This document shows positions 23,501-33,957 of a DNA stretch of 64,000 nt, in pieces (position 1 is the stretch's first letter; each line of letters begins with the position of its first letter). The notes below the pieces were generated by a model. It searched no databases, was not told the DNA's origin, and saw only the letters and a list, made by a program, of their open reading frames with translations. The position numbers were made by a program, and so were the translations under genes. This stretch comes from Dacryopinax spathularia (Eukaryota > Basidiomycota > Dacrymycetes > Dacrymycetales > Dacrymycetaceae): contig JBBPFI010000013.1 of the NCBI GenBank assembly GCA_037974965.1, positions 248,001-312,000 of the forward strand, in the 5' to 3' direction.

Positions 23501-23920
23501 TCCCGTGCTCCCCTGGGTGGTGCTGCCACCCCGCCTCGCGAGACCCCGTCGCCCTCTCGTTCGGCCGTGCCGTCACCGTCCGCCCCTCCTGTCAGCAGCG
23601 CCATGGAGCGTGGGCCCGATGGTCGTCCCCGGTTGAAACTTGCTCCCCGTTCTGCGCCACGGCCGGAGTCAGCTGCCGCTGCGCCCGCTCCGGCTGCATC
23701 CCAGGCGGCTCCCGCCCAACCTACGCCACCACAACCTGCAGCAGCCCCTGCACCACCTCCTCCCACTCGCGCACCTGTCTCGAACGGTACCGACCGACAG
23801 GAGAGTACCCAAGTGGACGACGACGGATTCACGACCGTTCAGAAGCCCAAACCCGGTGTTTGGCAAAGGGGCATGGGCCGTGGCAGGGGTCGCGGAGGTC
23901 TTGGACGAGGAGGCGCGTAA
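20511..23920 (+). CDS. TIF32: eukaryotic translation initiation factor 3 subunit a (eIF3a)
   Basis: Exons join(20511..21095, 21151..22623, 22682..23177, 23232..23920) give 1080 aa, normal for fungi. It is the large scaffold subunit of cytoplasmic eIF3, which holds the 43S pre-initiation complex and helps mRNA recruitment and scanning. The N-terminus (MPPFSRPEAVLKQAEHLI) and the conserved SVETVVKAFI region are typical. The PCI module covers about residues 390-545, ending in a winged helix (GISREGAEGWLMALFRRGVLKG). Residues about 570-910 are a charged coiled coil (KLVQLQVEQIEKQKREMNDR, RLDHTERAFRKEERP). The Pro/Ala-rich tail ends DDDGFTTVQKPKPGVW and a GRGRGRGG stretch. The third intron (54 bases) has a length divisible by three and no stop. 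The coiled-coil exons are the source type for six decayed copies between 27.5 and 57.7 kb. It converges on family copy C. Confidence 0.97.
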
Positions 23921-24100
23921 ATGCCCGAAGGTCTCGCTCGATGTCTGGTGGTCTTTTCTGGTGTATATACGCTAGTCACTCATGATTTTCTTTCATCTGC
24001 AATGTCATGTTTGTCTGATCAAAAACTTTGAGCGCTATCGCACGAAGGAGTTTTGTTGAGGACGGCGAACACTTCAATTTCTGTGTACCTCTACTAATAC

Positions 24101-24120
24101 TGCTTGACAATGGTCAAGCA
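24101..24120 (-). terminator. conserved 3' hairpin between eIF3a and copy C
   Basis: TGCTTGAC and GTCAAGCA form a perfect eight-base stem around a four-base loop, next to CTACTAATACTGC. It lies about 260 bases after the stop of copy C and 180 after that of eIF3a. The same structure follows copies D, E, F, G and H at a similar distance, so it belongs to the family 3' region. Confidence 0.5.
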
Positions 24121-24377
24121 GCGGCAGCGTAGGGTATACACAGGGGAAGATGTCGACGGACGTTCAAGTACAAAGAGGCACAATCACAGACACAATGAAC
24201 ACGGGAGAAGAGTACAGCAAATTCGAACACATTGGCTCACACAGACGTGAGCCACCCAGGGACAGGAAGAAAGGAATCACGAATCACAACAGAGCAAAGG
24301 AAAAGTAAACCAGAAAACTTGAGAACGACATTTGAAAACGGAATTATCCGTGAGAGGAATGTGGTCGGACGGAGCTA

Positions 24378-25681
24378 TCAAACCAAGCGGCGCATCCCCG
24401 AGCTGGCCCGGGCGGCTCCCTTTCCACCTGACGAGCAAGGTGTCTTAGAAGCACGGGGCAACCCCATGTTCTTGACGGCGCGCTCCTTGTAAGACCGAGA
24501 ACGTTTGATGGGCCGCTCTTGGCCCCAGTCCTCATCGTCGCCCTCGTCGCCCAAGGAAGCATCGTCGAACCGGCGCTTCATGCTGGTGGGCGATGTGGGC
24601 ATCGAGGTCGGCGCGGTTGTCACGTTCATCCCCTCAAGAAGGCTGCACAGGCTCCGAATGACCTCGCCGACAGAGGGCTTAGCCGTCACCGAGCAGCTCT
24701 CCATACGAGCGAGGAGCTGGTCGATATCTGCACTGGTGCGGTCCGCATGTTTGGACTTGCTCTGCAGGCCGCTGGCCGAGTTGTGATGAGTCGGGGTGAC
24801 GGCAGCAGCATGGGCAACTGCTGGCAGGTGATGGCCAGCACCAACCATGGTGTCGGTGACAGCCTTGCTTGAGAGGTTAACAGCCTACACACAACATCAG
24901 CATGGCCAAAATTAATAAGAACGAAGCAACATACGACCACAACCTCTTCATCCGCAGGATAAGCCGGTGCATACTGCACAGGCGGCTCGTCCGTCGACAA
25001 CGGCATAGCGTCTTCGATCTCTACATCCCTTGCAGCATCCTCGGCAAGTGCATCCGGGAGGTCCTGGAGCATGTCGAGCACGAATCTCGCCCCCAAGAAG
25101 TGACCTGCGCGCGTCTGTCGGATGCGAAGAATAGCATCAAGCACTAGAGTAGCGTGCACTTTGAGCGATGGGTTTCGAATTGATTGGACATTGTCGCTAG
25201 AACAGGTTAGCAGAGGGCAGGGTGATTTTGGAGATACGTACGAAATGTAGGCGATCAATTTCTCCGCCTTCGGAATAATTGCCTTCTCCTCATCTTCATT
25301 CTGCGTCTCGACAGCGGCCGCTGTCAAGCAGCTCTCCGAACCATCCACTTCACGGGTCTCTTCCGGTCCGGGAGACAAATCCCGGTCGGATTCAGACTCG
25401 ATGTCGGAGACTTCGCTTTCAGAGTAGAGAAGGTCGAGCTTCAAGGGCGGGAGCACGGGCGCTTCGTTATCCAGACAGGCGGAGGAATCATGGAACCCTG
25501 CTTTCGCATATTGCAAAATATTAGTCGGGAGGACAGGCCGAAGGTGCCTACGAAAGGTGCTGTTAGCATCTTCATTGTCCAATCAGCTAGTCACAACGGA
25601 CACCTACTTCGGCAGCGGCCGGATGAGACGCGCGTGATGCGCTGAGAAGAACGGCGTATTGACAGAGGACAAGAAGACCAT
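24378..25681 (-). CDS. LRPVLPT family protein, copy C
   Basis: Exons complement(join(24378..24884, 24935..25196, 25242..25547, 25608..25681)) give 382 aa with no break. Blocks: NTPFFSAHHARLIRPLPK; HLRPVLPTNILQYAKAGFH; an acidic stretch with ESDRDLSPGPEE; KAEKLIAYIS; IRNPSLKVHATLVLDAILR; ARFVLDMLQDLPDALAEDA; VQYAPAYPADEE; DIDQLLARMESCSVTAKPSV and EVIRSLCSLLEG; SLGDEGDDEDWG; and a basic RPIKRSRSYKERAVK that could be a nuclear localisation signal. Exon 4 ends differently (SSGGKGAARASSGMRRLV) from D, G and H and is closest to pseudogene F. It has the full upstream module. Copy C and the 3' half of eIF3a form the template of an inverted duplication at 45.4-49.1 kb. Confidence 0.83.
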
Positions 25682-26180
25682 CGTGTCAGCGCTTTATCTG
25701 AAGTCTTTGAGAGCACGTCACTGCACTGGGCGAGAGGAGGCGGTGGTGAAGGTGAGAGGGAAAGAGCAGTTCTGAGGCGTTGGGGGCGATTTGGGTGGGT
25801 GTGAAATGCCTCCACGGCGAAACCGTGCTTTTGCGTCCGTCCGCAAGGCTGGTGAAGTCACTGGTCTGTGCAGAGAGGTCATGGGTGCGCAAGCCGGGAG
25901 CCGTGCCCGACAATCTTCTGACGTGTTCTTGCACCCTGACCCAGCGAGCAAGAGAACGAACAGCAATGATAACGGTTGTTATCGACAAGGAAAGGACGAG
26001 GAGCAGGTCTAATGAAAGAAAACCAAGCTCTGAGGCTTTGCCTAAACTCGACGTGCGGGGTATCCGACGGAGTACGAAGACGCGAACATATTACCGGTAA
26101 TGGATCAACCCAGCGCATCAACACCTCGGGCAGGGCAACTCTTCTGCCTAATCGGGCGCCGCTTCCGCTGATGACACTCT
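25682..26180 (-). promoter_or_regulatory. conserved upstream module of copy C
   Basis: Contains GCCTCCACGGCGAAACCGTG at 25808-25827, 127 bp before the ATG, the GTCATGGGTGCGC stretch near 25878, AATGAAAGAAAACC near 26011, GTGCGGGGTATCCGACGGAG near 26053 and a perfect ATTACCGGTAAT palindrome at 26090-26101. The outer edge is the GATGACACTCTATAT stretch near 26171. Confidence 0.65.
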
Positions 26181-26613
26181 ATATCTTCTTGACTCTTCAC
26201 GCCAAGAAGGCCGCTAGAAACCGGGATTGGCGTATCACTATCAGCTGCCATCGTGAGACGAAGAACGGTTCTACGCAGTGCCCTGCGACGGAGTTATCCA
26301 TAGTTAACCCTAGAGGCGCGCAGAAAGCGGAAAGGGCGACGTGGTTATTCGATATCTCGTGAGATACCGCTTTCCTAGTCGACATACCATTGACGGTAGA
26401 CGGTCGGAAATAAGTAAGTCCACGGGATTGCCAACCCGTCTTGGGCACTCGACGCAGATGATAATAGATTTTCCCCTTTGCAGCAGCGGGATAGAAGGAA
26501 GCAGGGATAATACAAGTGCTACGTTGTTGCTGGCAGCGGAACTCAACGATGCCTGCGTGCGATCTAGTCTTGTACACGTTGACCCGGGTAGCGACGTCGC
26601 GCAGAGCTCGTCT
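26181..26613. repeat. block Q between a reductase 3' end and a family promoter
   Basis: About 430 bases also found at 31097-31536, 54891-55302 and in part at 62121-62290. Shared stretches include TCTTCACGCCAAGAAGGCCG, ACCGGGATTGG and the region around GCGATATCTCGTG. No reading frame is kept. It links the 3' end of the type 1 reductase to the family promoter. Confidence 0.6.
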
Positions 26614-27560
26614 CTAAGCCGCCTTCAACCGCTTCTCGAGATCCAGAAGCGCCTCCGCCGTCTCCCTCACACAAGTCTCAAATCCGATCCATCCCAACCC
26701 AAACTCTTTCTCCGCCTTACCCGAGTCAATGGCGAAATGAGGGCTGAGGCTGAGGCGGCACGTTCTTCGAGGGAGTGATTCTGTCTTCTTTCGCCAGGTC
26801 GGGGAGGGACTGGGTGCGGACATGCGCGATTTGCAAGTAGGAGTAATGTCCCGCTACGGCTAGATAGCGCTCGTTTGCTGCTCCGGGGTAGGAGAGCGTG
26901 TCGGCGTGTATCCTTGCCCTGTTGATCGGAACAATCCGTCAGCTCCTCTTCCCGTCCGCCGATGACAACAAAGAAAAGGCGTACGCATCTCGTGCGTCAG
27001 TCCATACGGGCACCAACGTAGGCGGAACCTCCTTCGTCGACCCATTCATGAGCATCCATATACCCTGGCTGCTCGTGTTCAGCTTATCCACGCTCTCGAC
27101 AGGCTGGAACGGCAATCCGTGAATCATCGGAGGACAAACGGTCGTCATCCTGACATGCGGTTTCTCGCTCTTCATGAAGTGCCATGCCGCTTGTTCGGCG
27201 ACTTTCTATACAGCGGGTTAGATGCGTCCCGGCAGCAGGATAGAGGGTTAGGAAGACCAGGACGAGCCTTACCGTTGTCAAGTTCCCTTGATGCACAGTG
27301 GAAGAGACAGGCGATGTGCAGCATGTGGTGGCAGCCTTTTGCGGCGACATCGAGGACGTTTAGCGCAGCGATGTCGGGAATTATAACCAAGGCGTTGGAT
27401 GGTTCGGCGGTGGAATGGAAGGCGTGAAGGCGTCGGCCTGTGGATTGGGAGCGCTGCAGACACAGTTAGGATCGCCTTGGACGATGTGGGAGGGAGGGCA
27501 AGGAATGTACAACAGTACCTTTTACCCTGTACCCTGCTTGATCCAATATCTCGATTACGA
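26614..27560 (-). pseudogene. reductase copy R1 (NAD(P)-dependent, type 1 3' end)
   Basis: Remains of an extended short-chain dehydrogenase of the dihydroflavonol-reductase-like group: GYRVKGT at the 5' side, TVCPPMIHGLPFQPVES, LNTSSQGIWMLMNGSTKEVPP, YLAVAGHYSY and the end WIGFETCVRETAEALLDLEKRLKAA. The TGxxGxxG cofactor loop is absent because the 5' end is replaced by a piece of LRPVLPT exon 3 (27561-27680). A small insertion near 26,740 shifts the frame before the last block. Same strand as copy C, whose promoter follows after block Q. Confidence 0.75.
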
Positions 27561-29140
27561 AAGTTACATCAAGTGCAGGCTTTTCCGAGAACCCGTTCAA
27601 CGCTCGCAGAACGTTATCAAGAATCAAGGCGATGTGGACTCGCACTTCCGGATTGGGAATCGTTCGCCCATTTCCGGCTTGGCAGCAGCGGGCTGCTCGC
27701 CTTCCTGGTCCTGAATAGGTTCCTGATCTCGTTCGCGACCTGCTATGAGCGATTAGCCCAAGGGCCGGAGGCGAATTCATGTCAGGGAGCGGACCTTCTA
27801 ACTTCTTAATCCCGCATCCGACAATCGTATTCCTCCCCTGAGCCGTCTCCTCCTTTCTTTCTTTCTCCTGCCGGCACAGTTCCTCGTGGGCGGGCGAACT
27901 GTCTTCCTTTCTTGCGCCGACCGCTTCTTCTCCGGCGGTTCCAGACGCAATTGCAACTATCTTGATCTTAGGCACTCGACCTCTGCGCGCCAAAGTATAT
28001 CGGACATCGTCAACCTTCCCAGGCGGGACTAGGTGACGAACTTGCCGAACTCTTCCTCGAACTGCTGACGAGCTCCGTAGGGTGGGTCTTCCTATGTCTC
28101 GCGGGACGAAACATGATCCGAGTCTTCTTCCTAGGAGAGAATATGATTCTGTTCGAGGACGGCTCACTCCTCCTCCCGTAAACGTCGCGTGAGCAACGAG
28201 GTCGTGTAGACGATCGGCGATATATGCAGTAATGCCATGACAGTTGGTCGTCCTGCGGCTGGGCTTCTCGATCTACGCGATCCGTAATCCAACGAGCGTT
28301 TGGCTGTCGAGGTTCTAAGTAGCCTGGACAGCAATGATCAGCGTCATCAATGGTCCGTAGATAGATAAACGCACAGCAAAAGCGATTTGTCCTTTCTTGC
28401 GAGAGGCGCTCTTCCCGCACTTGGAGGTCGTTCAGCCGCCCGGCCATGATGCGAACACGGTTGTTCATCTCGAGTTGCTCCACGTAGAGCCAGGCCGTTC
28501 TTCCTTCCACAACGCACGCTCGGTGTGATCCAACCGCTTGGCAATAATTCGAAGATGTTCGTTCATCTCCCGCGCCTGCTCCTCGATCTGCTCCAGCTCC
28601 AGCTGGACAAGCTTGTGCTTGTTGAAATTTTTGATGTCCTGCGCCAACGGCTCAATCCCGTCGTCAAACTCGGTGAGGCAAAGAAAGACTCACGTCAACG
28701 GAACCTTCGGGTTACCCTTAGCGAGCAAGTCCTGACCACGCTTCTGCTGCTCGCCATCCTCACACTCTCGATCTCCGGCTTGTTCCTTTCCTGCTCGCGT
28801 CTCCTGGCCTCTTCAGGCTCGCCTCGTTCAGCCTCCTCCTTATCAGGGCGCAGCTTGTCAACGTTAACGATAGCCTGCCGGTCAATCAGCACGGCCACTA
28901 TTAAGACGGCTCAAGGAGAAAAGACTCACATCGGTCGACATAACTCCACGTCTACGATCTGGTCCTGAGCGAGCTCCGGTGATCGTCCTTCCTAAACCCC
29001 GTTCACCTCGATTTGCTCCGGTGGCTTATGCCTCCTTGTCCCCTCCCGCACACTTCGTCTGTCCGAGCGGCGAGCAGCTAGTCAACTTGAAGCTGCTTGT
29101 ACCGTCATCTGTGTCGTCTCCACGAGTCATCATATCGGCA
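27561..29140 (-). pseudogene. eIF3a coiled-coil piece E1 joined to LRPVLPT exon 3
   Basis: Reads, from 29,140 downwards: a GAGCTC..ATGCCGATATGATG piece matching eIF3a around base 22,400, then the DQLR..EEAER / REIESV segment, then QLELEQIEEQAREMNEHLRIIAKRLDHTERAL with a frame near that of eIF3a exon 3, then much decayed coiled-coil sequence, then (27,680-27,561) NPEVRVHIALILDNVLRA, which matches LRPVLPT exon 3. Intron-like gaps with GTGAGT donors remain, so the copying was from DNA. Many stops; not translated as a whole. Confidence 0.75.
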
Positions 29141-29570
29141 TGTAGCCCCTACAGTCAAGGTAGCAAAACGTCAGGGCATGTTCACGCATCCGACGAATGA
29201 TTGACTCACCTCATCCTACAGAACCAGGCGTCATCTCAGCACAGGGAAGGTCGTCCTTAACTCGCCGGTCATCGTCCCACCTCCCCTCTGATAAGGATTG
29301 ATTCGTTAGCTAAGCAGGCTGCAATGGGTTGTCGTGAACCAGGCCGAGCGTCAGCCAAGCAGAAATGGCCAAGTAACTTTGGTGCGCAAGGACGTCGTGC
29401 TGATGAGAATCGGCCGGGACCCGGGAGGAGCGGTGAGGGAGATGGACGTCCAGGTTGAAGACGATGCAGAGGTCTCAAGTTATATCTCAGACAGCTTAGG
29501 CAGAATAAGGTTGAACACCGAGACTCAGATATAGGTTCAGACAAGACATCATCACCCAAGAGACAGCATA
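29141..29570. repeat. divergent spacer S1
   Basis: Copy of a spacer of about 420 bases found five times (also 35501-35925, 42541-42955, 50436-50850, 57721-58130). Landmarks: GCATGTTCACGCATCCGACG, CTGATAAGGATTGAT, CCAAGTAA and CAAGACATCATCACCCAAG. It separates the PIN piece from the eIF3a piece and presumably held both promoters. No gene. Confidence 0.6.
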
Positions 29571-29896
29571 CATCGTACTTGAGCGAGACTCTTCACATTC
29601 CTCAGATCGAGAAACTGGTCATCTTATGCGATCGACACCTCCTCATCAATCACGTGACCTCGGTACCAATCGCAGACCCAAGCACCCCGAGACCGACTCT
29701 CGCAATCCTCTCGCATCAAGTCGACTCCGTCCAGCGGAACGTCGACAACCTCACTCTCTCCCGCATCAACCCCTCTCCCTCTGGTGCAACAGAAATCCGG
29801 ACCGAAACTGCACGAGGTACGGGCGTATGTTTGAACATGGGCCAGAAATTCCTCAGGTCGCATCGGCATCATGTCTAACTCGCATGAAGGTGAACT
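29571..29896 (+). pseudogene. PIN-gene promoter and N-terminus piece P1
   Basis: Matches the PIN-domain gene: CAGATCGAGAAACT, the TCACGTGA box at 29650-29657, then GCAGACCCAAGCACCCCGAG and the TCGCATCAAGTCGACTCCGT region, which in the source codes SHQVDSLQRNVEDL. About 440 bases of source promoter and exon 1 between the box and exon 2 are missing. It runs straight into the reductase N-terminus. Confidence 0.72.
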
Positions 29897-31096
29897 GTGT
29901 TGGTCACCGGTCCACCTGGCGTCGTAGGTGCCGCCGTGTCCCTCGAGCTCATCAAGCAGAGATGCAAGGTCAAAGGTACTGCTGTACGTTCCTCGCTCTA
30001 CCTCCTGCATTGTACAAGGCGGTCCTAACTGTGTCTGCAGTGCTCTCAATCCAGGGCCGACACATTTGATGCTCCCCACTTCGCCGCCGCATTATCCATC
30101 GAATGGGTTATAATTCTCGACACCGCTGCACCGAATGCCCTCGATGCCGCCGCAAAGGGTTGCGATCACATCCTGCACGTCGCATCGCCGTTCCATTACG
30201 CGTCACAGGACTTCGACAAAGACATGCTCATCCCTGCAAGGGGAGGGACTCTAAACGCCGTCTGCGCTGCTGCGCTCGAGTCGAGGGTGAAGCCGGGTCG
30301 TTGTGACGAGCAGCTTTGCGGCTGCTGTTGATCATCTGGCGGGTGACGGGGAGGGGATACATATACGAAGGAAGACCGAAACCCGACCACATGGCAGCAG
30401 GCCAAGGCGATGGGACATCCCGGGTTGGCCTATGTTACCAGTACGGCTCGTCCTGGTCTTCCTATGCCTCAATTCTGCTCTCGAAGGTATCTGACCGGAT
30501 GTACAGCAAGTCGCCGCGAACAAGCAGCAGGGGACTTCATGGAACCTCAGAAGCCCCGTCTCAGCCCGACGACCGTTTGCCCTCCGATGATCTATGGACC
30601 GCCGTTCCAGCCTGTCGAGAGTATACACAAGCTGAACATATATTGGGATGCTCATGAACGGGCCGACGAAGGAGGTTTTGGCGGCGCCGGTGCCCGTATG
30701 GACTGAGGTGCGGGTTGTGTACGTTTACCGTCTAGTCTCAGGGGTGGACAAGAGGATTGGCTGATGGACCGTTGCAATTGACAGCGCAAAGATACACTTC
30801 GACTCCCTCTCCCTGACCCAGGATCAGCAAACCAGCCCTGCCTAGCCGTAGCGGAACGCTGCTCCTAATCGCAAATCGCTCGCATACTCGCCTGATCCTT
30901 CTCCGATATGGTGAAAGAAGGCAGAATCACCGCGACCCCCCTCCCCACCCAAGAACGAGCTGCCCCAGCCGCATTTTGCCACCGACTCGAGTAAGGCAGA
31001 GAAGCAGTCTGTTCTGGGATGGATCGGATTTGAGACTCGTGTGAGGGATACGGTGGAGGTGCGCTTGGATCTGGAGAAGCGGTTGAAGGCGGCTTA
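29897..31096 (+). pseudogene. reductase copy R2 (hybrid of types 1 and 2)
   Basis: Begins with the cofactor loop VLVTGPPGVVGAAV (TGxxGxxG) and KVKGTAV. The active-site region reads YVTST where the family has YxxSK, so the catalytic lysine is lost. TTVCPPMIYGPPFQPVES and VYVYRLVSGVDK follow, as in type 2 copies, but the end (LDLEKRLKAA) and the following block Q are type 1. Frame breaks are present. It leads into copy D on the same strand. Confidence 0.72.
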
Positions 31097-31536
31097 GAGA
31101 TGAGCTCTGCGCAGTGCGCGCCGTCCGCTGTCAGGAGCCAACCGGCAACGCCTAGTTGCAGACCAAATACAGACATCGTCGAGCTCCGCAACTACGTAGC
31201 ATTCGGATTGTCTCTATCTCTTTCTGTGCTGATGCTGCAAAGGAGAACATCCATCATCATTCGAGTCGGGCTTGGCAAGAACCGATCGGCAGTTCTGTGT
31301 ACTTGCGTAACTACAACGCTCCGCCAGCTATGGCCCTATGGTATGAGGCAGGAAAGCTGCATCACAAGGGATATCGATAACCGCGTAGCCCGTTTCGCTT
31401 TCCCTCTAACTGACGAATGTGCGATAACTACGTCGCACTCCGTAGATCCGTTCTTCGCCTCACGATCGCAGCTGACGTGATATTCCAATCCCGGTTTCTA
31501 GCGGCCTTCTTCGCATGAAGAGTCAAGAAGATATAG
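31097..31536. repeat. block Q before copy D
   Basis: Second copy of the block described at 26181-26613, in the opposite orientation. Shares the AATACAGACATCGTCGAGCT stretch with the G-side copy (near 55,250). No gene. Confidence 0.55.
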
Positions 31537-32032
31537 GGTGTCATCAGCGGAAGCCGCGCCCGATTAGGAAGAAGAGTTGCCCTGTCCGAGGTGTTGATGC
31601 GCTGGGTTGATCCATTACCGATAATCTGTTCGCGTCTTCGTACTCCGTCGGATACCCCGCACGTCGAGTTTAGGCAAAGCCTCAGAGCTTGGTTTTCTTT
31701 CATTAGACCTGCTCCTCGTCCTTTCCTTGTCGATAACAACCGTTATCGTTACTGCTCGCTCTCTTGCTCGCTCGGCCAGGGTGCAAGAACACGCCAGAAG
31801 ATTGTCAGGCACGGCTCCCGGCTCGCGCACCCATGACCTCTCTGCACAGACCATTGACCTCATTCGCCTTGCAGACGGACGCAAAAGCACGGTTTCGCCG
31901 TGGAGGTATTTCCCACCCACCCAAATCGCCCCCAACGCCCCTGAACCGCTCTCTCCCTCTTACCATCACCACCGTCGCCTCTCACCAGTGTACCAAAGTA
32001 CTTGGGAAGACCTCAGCGAAAGAGCTTCTACG
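31537..32032 (+). promoter_or_regulatory. conserved upstream module of copy D
   Basis: Starts at GGGTGTCATCAGCGG, carries a one-mismatch palindrome ATTACCGATAAT (31614-31625), GTGCAAGAACACG near 31780 and GGTTTCGCCGTGGAGG at 31891-31906, 127 bp before the ATG. The open frame upstream of the ATG is continuous with the gene here, but it is not kept in copies A or G. Confidence 0.65.
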
Positions 32033-33316
32033 ATGGTCTTTCTATCCTCGATCAATACTCCGTTATTCTCTGCGCATCACGCGCGCGTGATAAAACCGCT
32101 TCCGAAGTACGTGTCTCTTCTAACCAGCTGCGTGAACGAGGAAGATACTAACAGCACTTTACATAGGCATCTGCGCCCAGTTCTCCCAACTGGCATACTG
32201 AAGTATGCCAAGGCAGGGTTCCACGATCCCTCGGCCTTCCACGACACCGGGGTGCCGGTGCTCCCCCCCCTAAAGCTCAACCTCGCCTACTCCGACAGCG
32301 AACTCTCGAGCGAGTCCGAGTCCGACCGGGACTTTTCCCCCGGACCGGAAGAGACCAGTGAAGGGGAGGATACGCAGAGCTGCTTGGCAGCTGCTCCTGT
32401 CGCGACCCAAAATGAGGATGATGATGACAAGGTGATTATGATGAAGGCGGAGAAATTGATCGCATACATTTCGTACGTATCTCCAAAGTCAGCCTGCCCT
32501 CTGCTAACCTGTTCTAGCGACAATATCCGATCAATCCAGAACCCATCGCTCAAAGCGCATGCTACTCTGGTGCTTGATGCCGTCCTTCGCACCCGACATA
32601 GGCGCTCCAGTCACGTCTGGGGGGCGAGATTTGTGCTCGACATGCTGCAAGACCTCCCGGAGGCACTTGCGGAGGATGCAGGGAGGGATGTAGAGATCGA
32701 AGACGCTATGCCGTTGTCCGAGGATGAGCCGCCTGTGCAGTATGCGCCGGCTTATCCGGCAGATGAAGAGATTCAGCTTGTATGTCGCTGCGTTCTCATA
32801 GAATGTGGACTATGCTGATCCTGTGTTCAGGCTGTTCACCCCTCGAGCAATGCTGTCACCAAGGCAGATGTTGAACACCATCTCCCAGCAGCCTTCAGTA
32901 CTGCTGTCCCAAAAGCGATGTCGCCCGCTCGCAACAACCAGCACCATAGGGCTCTTGGCACCCGCAACACGGACAAGGTCCGCACTGGTGCAGACATCAA
33001 CGCGCTCATCGCGCGCATGGAGAATTGCTCGGTAACCGCCAAGCCCTCTCTTGGCGAGGCGATCCAAGGGCTTTGCAGCCTTCTCGGACAACTGAGCATG
33101 ACCTCTGAGCCTACCCCGAGCCCTGCATCGCCAGCCAACAAGCGCGGTCTAGACGACATATCTTCGGACTCGGATGGTGACGACGAATGTGAGCGGTCTA
33201 CCAGGCGGCCGGTCAAGCGTTGTCGCTCGAACGCGTCGGTCCCCGATTTAGTTGCGAAGGGGTCCAAGCGGGAGCGTGGTCAGCGTGCAATGGCTAGGTT
33301 TCGCCACAGCATCTGA
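32033..33316 (+). CDS. LRPVLPT family protein, copy D
   Basis: Exons join(32033..32106, 32167..32472, 32518..32779, 32831..33316) give 375 aa, unbroken. Blocks: NTPLFSAHHARVIKPLPK; HLRPVLPTGILKYAKAGFH; ESESDRDFSPGPEE; MKAEKLIAYIS; IQNPSLKAHATLVLDAVLR; ARFVLDMLQDLPEALAEDA; DEPPVQYAPAYPADEE; DINALIARMENCSVTAKPSL, EAIQGLCSLLGQ; an acidic DISSDSDGDDECE; and RRPVKRCRS with a basic tail ending ARFRHSI. The first two introns (60 and 45 bases) are multiples of three without stops, so retention would only insert residues. Complete promoter module and 3' hairpin, so likely expressed. Confidence 0.83.
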
Positions 33317-33596
33317 GCGGCTCACAATCTCACGAAACCTCTTGATGGACTTGTTTTCCGGTTCGAATGCTTCTGGTCACTGTTTCTTTTCTCTTTCCCC
33401 TCAATTCGTGTTGTGATCGCCTGAGTTTTTCCTTGTTCCTCCGGGCAGCTCACTCCTTTATAGAGCGAGCTGATGTGTCCCAAATCTTCACGTCTTTTCT
33501 CTTTGTCTGTTGTCCCCCCTGTTTTCGTCCTTTTTTCCCGTCTGTACTACTACGCATCACCTTGTTCTGTCCTGGCTCTACGCTCGCGCTGTTTAG

Positions 33597-33618
33597 CTGC
33601 TTAACGATTGTCAAGCAG
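33597..33618 (+). terminator. 3' hairpin of copy D
   Basis: CTGCTT and AAGCAG stems with a ten-base middle, 281 bases after the stop, followed by GCAGTATTAGTAG. Counterparts lie at 40258-40279 (E), 47486-47506 (F), 52796-52815 (G) and about 60032-60066 (H). Role inferred. Confidence 0.45.
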
Positions 33619-33957
33619 TCTTCGCAGTATTAGTAGAGTTCAGGGAATCAAAGTGTTGCTTCACTCAATTCGACTGCCTTTTCGTGACCGTGCTCGGAGC
33701 TTTGATAACACAAGCATGTCATTGCAGAAGAAACGGAATCATGCGCAACTACCGCATGTATATGTACCACGAAGCCAGACATCGAGCGATGGGTATTATA
33801 CGCGTCGTCGGAAACTTCAAACCACCTCCACATCTCAGGTTTGGGAAGAAAAGGGGAAGGGGATGTGATTTATCGATATCTCGTGTGTGATTGTGATACA
33901 GCTTTCCTACCACTCTACCTCCTACCATAGAGGGCACACGGCTCTCGGAGCTCGTCT

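Noticed and set aside
25840-25930. A tRNA-like or pol III-type segment in the promoter module (conceptual translation resembles reversed-tRNA frames; GGTGCGCGAGCC is near a B box)
   Set aside because: No cloverleaf or A box could be fitted in any copy, and the B-box match has an extra base.
31727-32032. N-terminal extension of copy D into its promoter (continuous open frame)
   Set aside because: The frame is not kept in copies A, C or G, while the ATG at 32033 and its exon are conserved in all copies.
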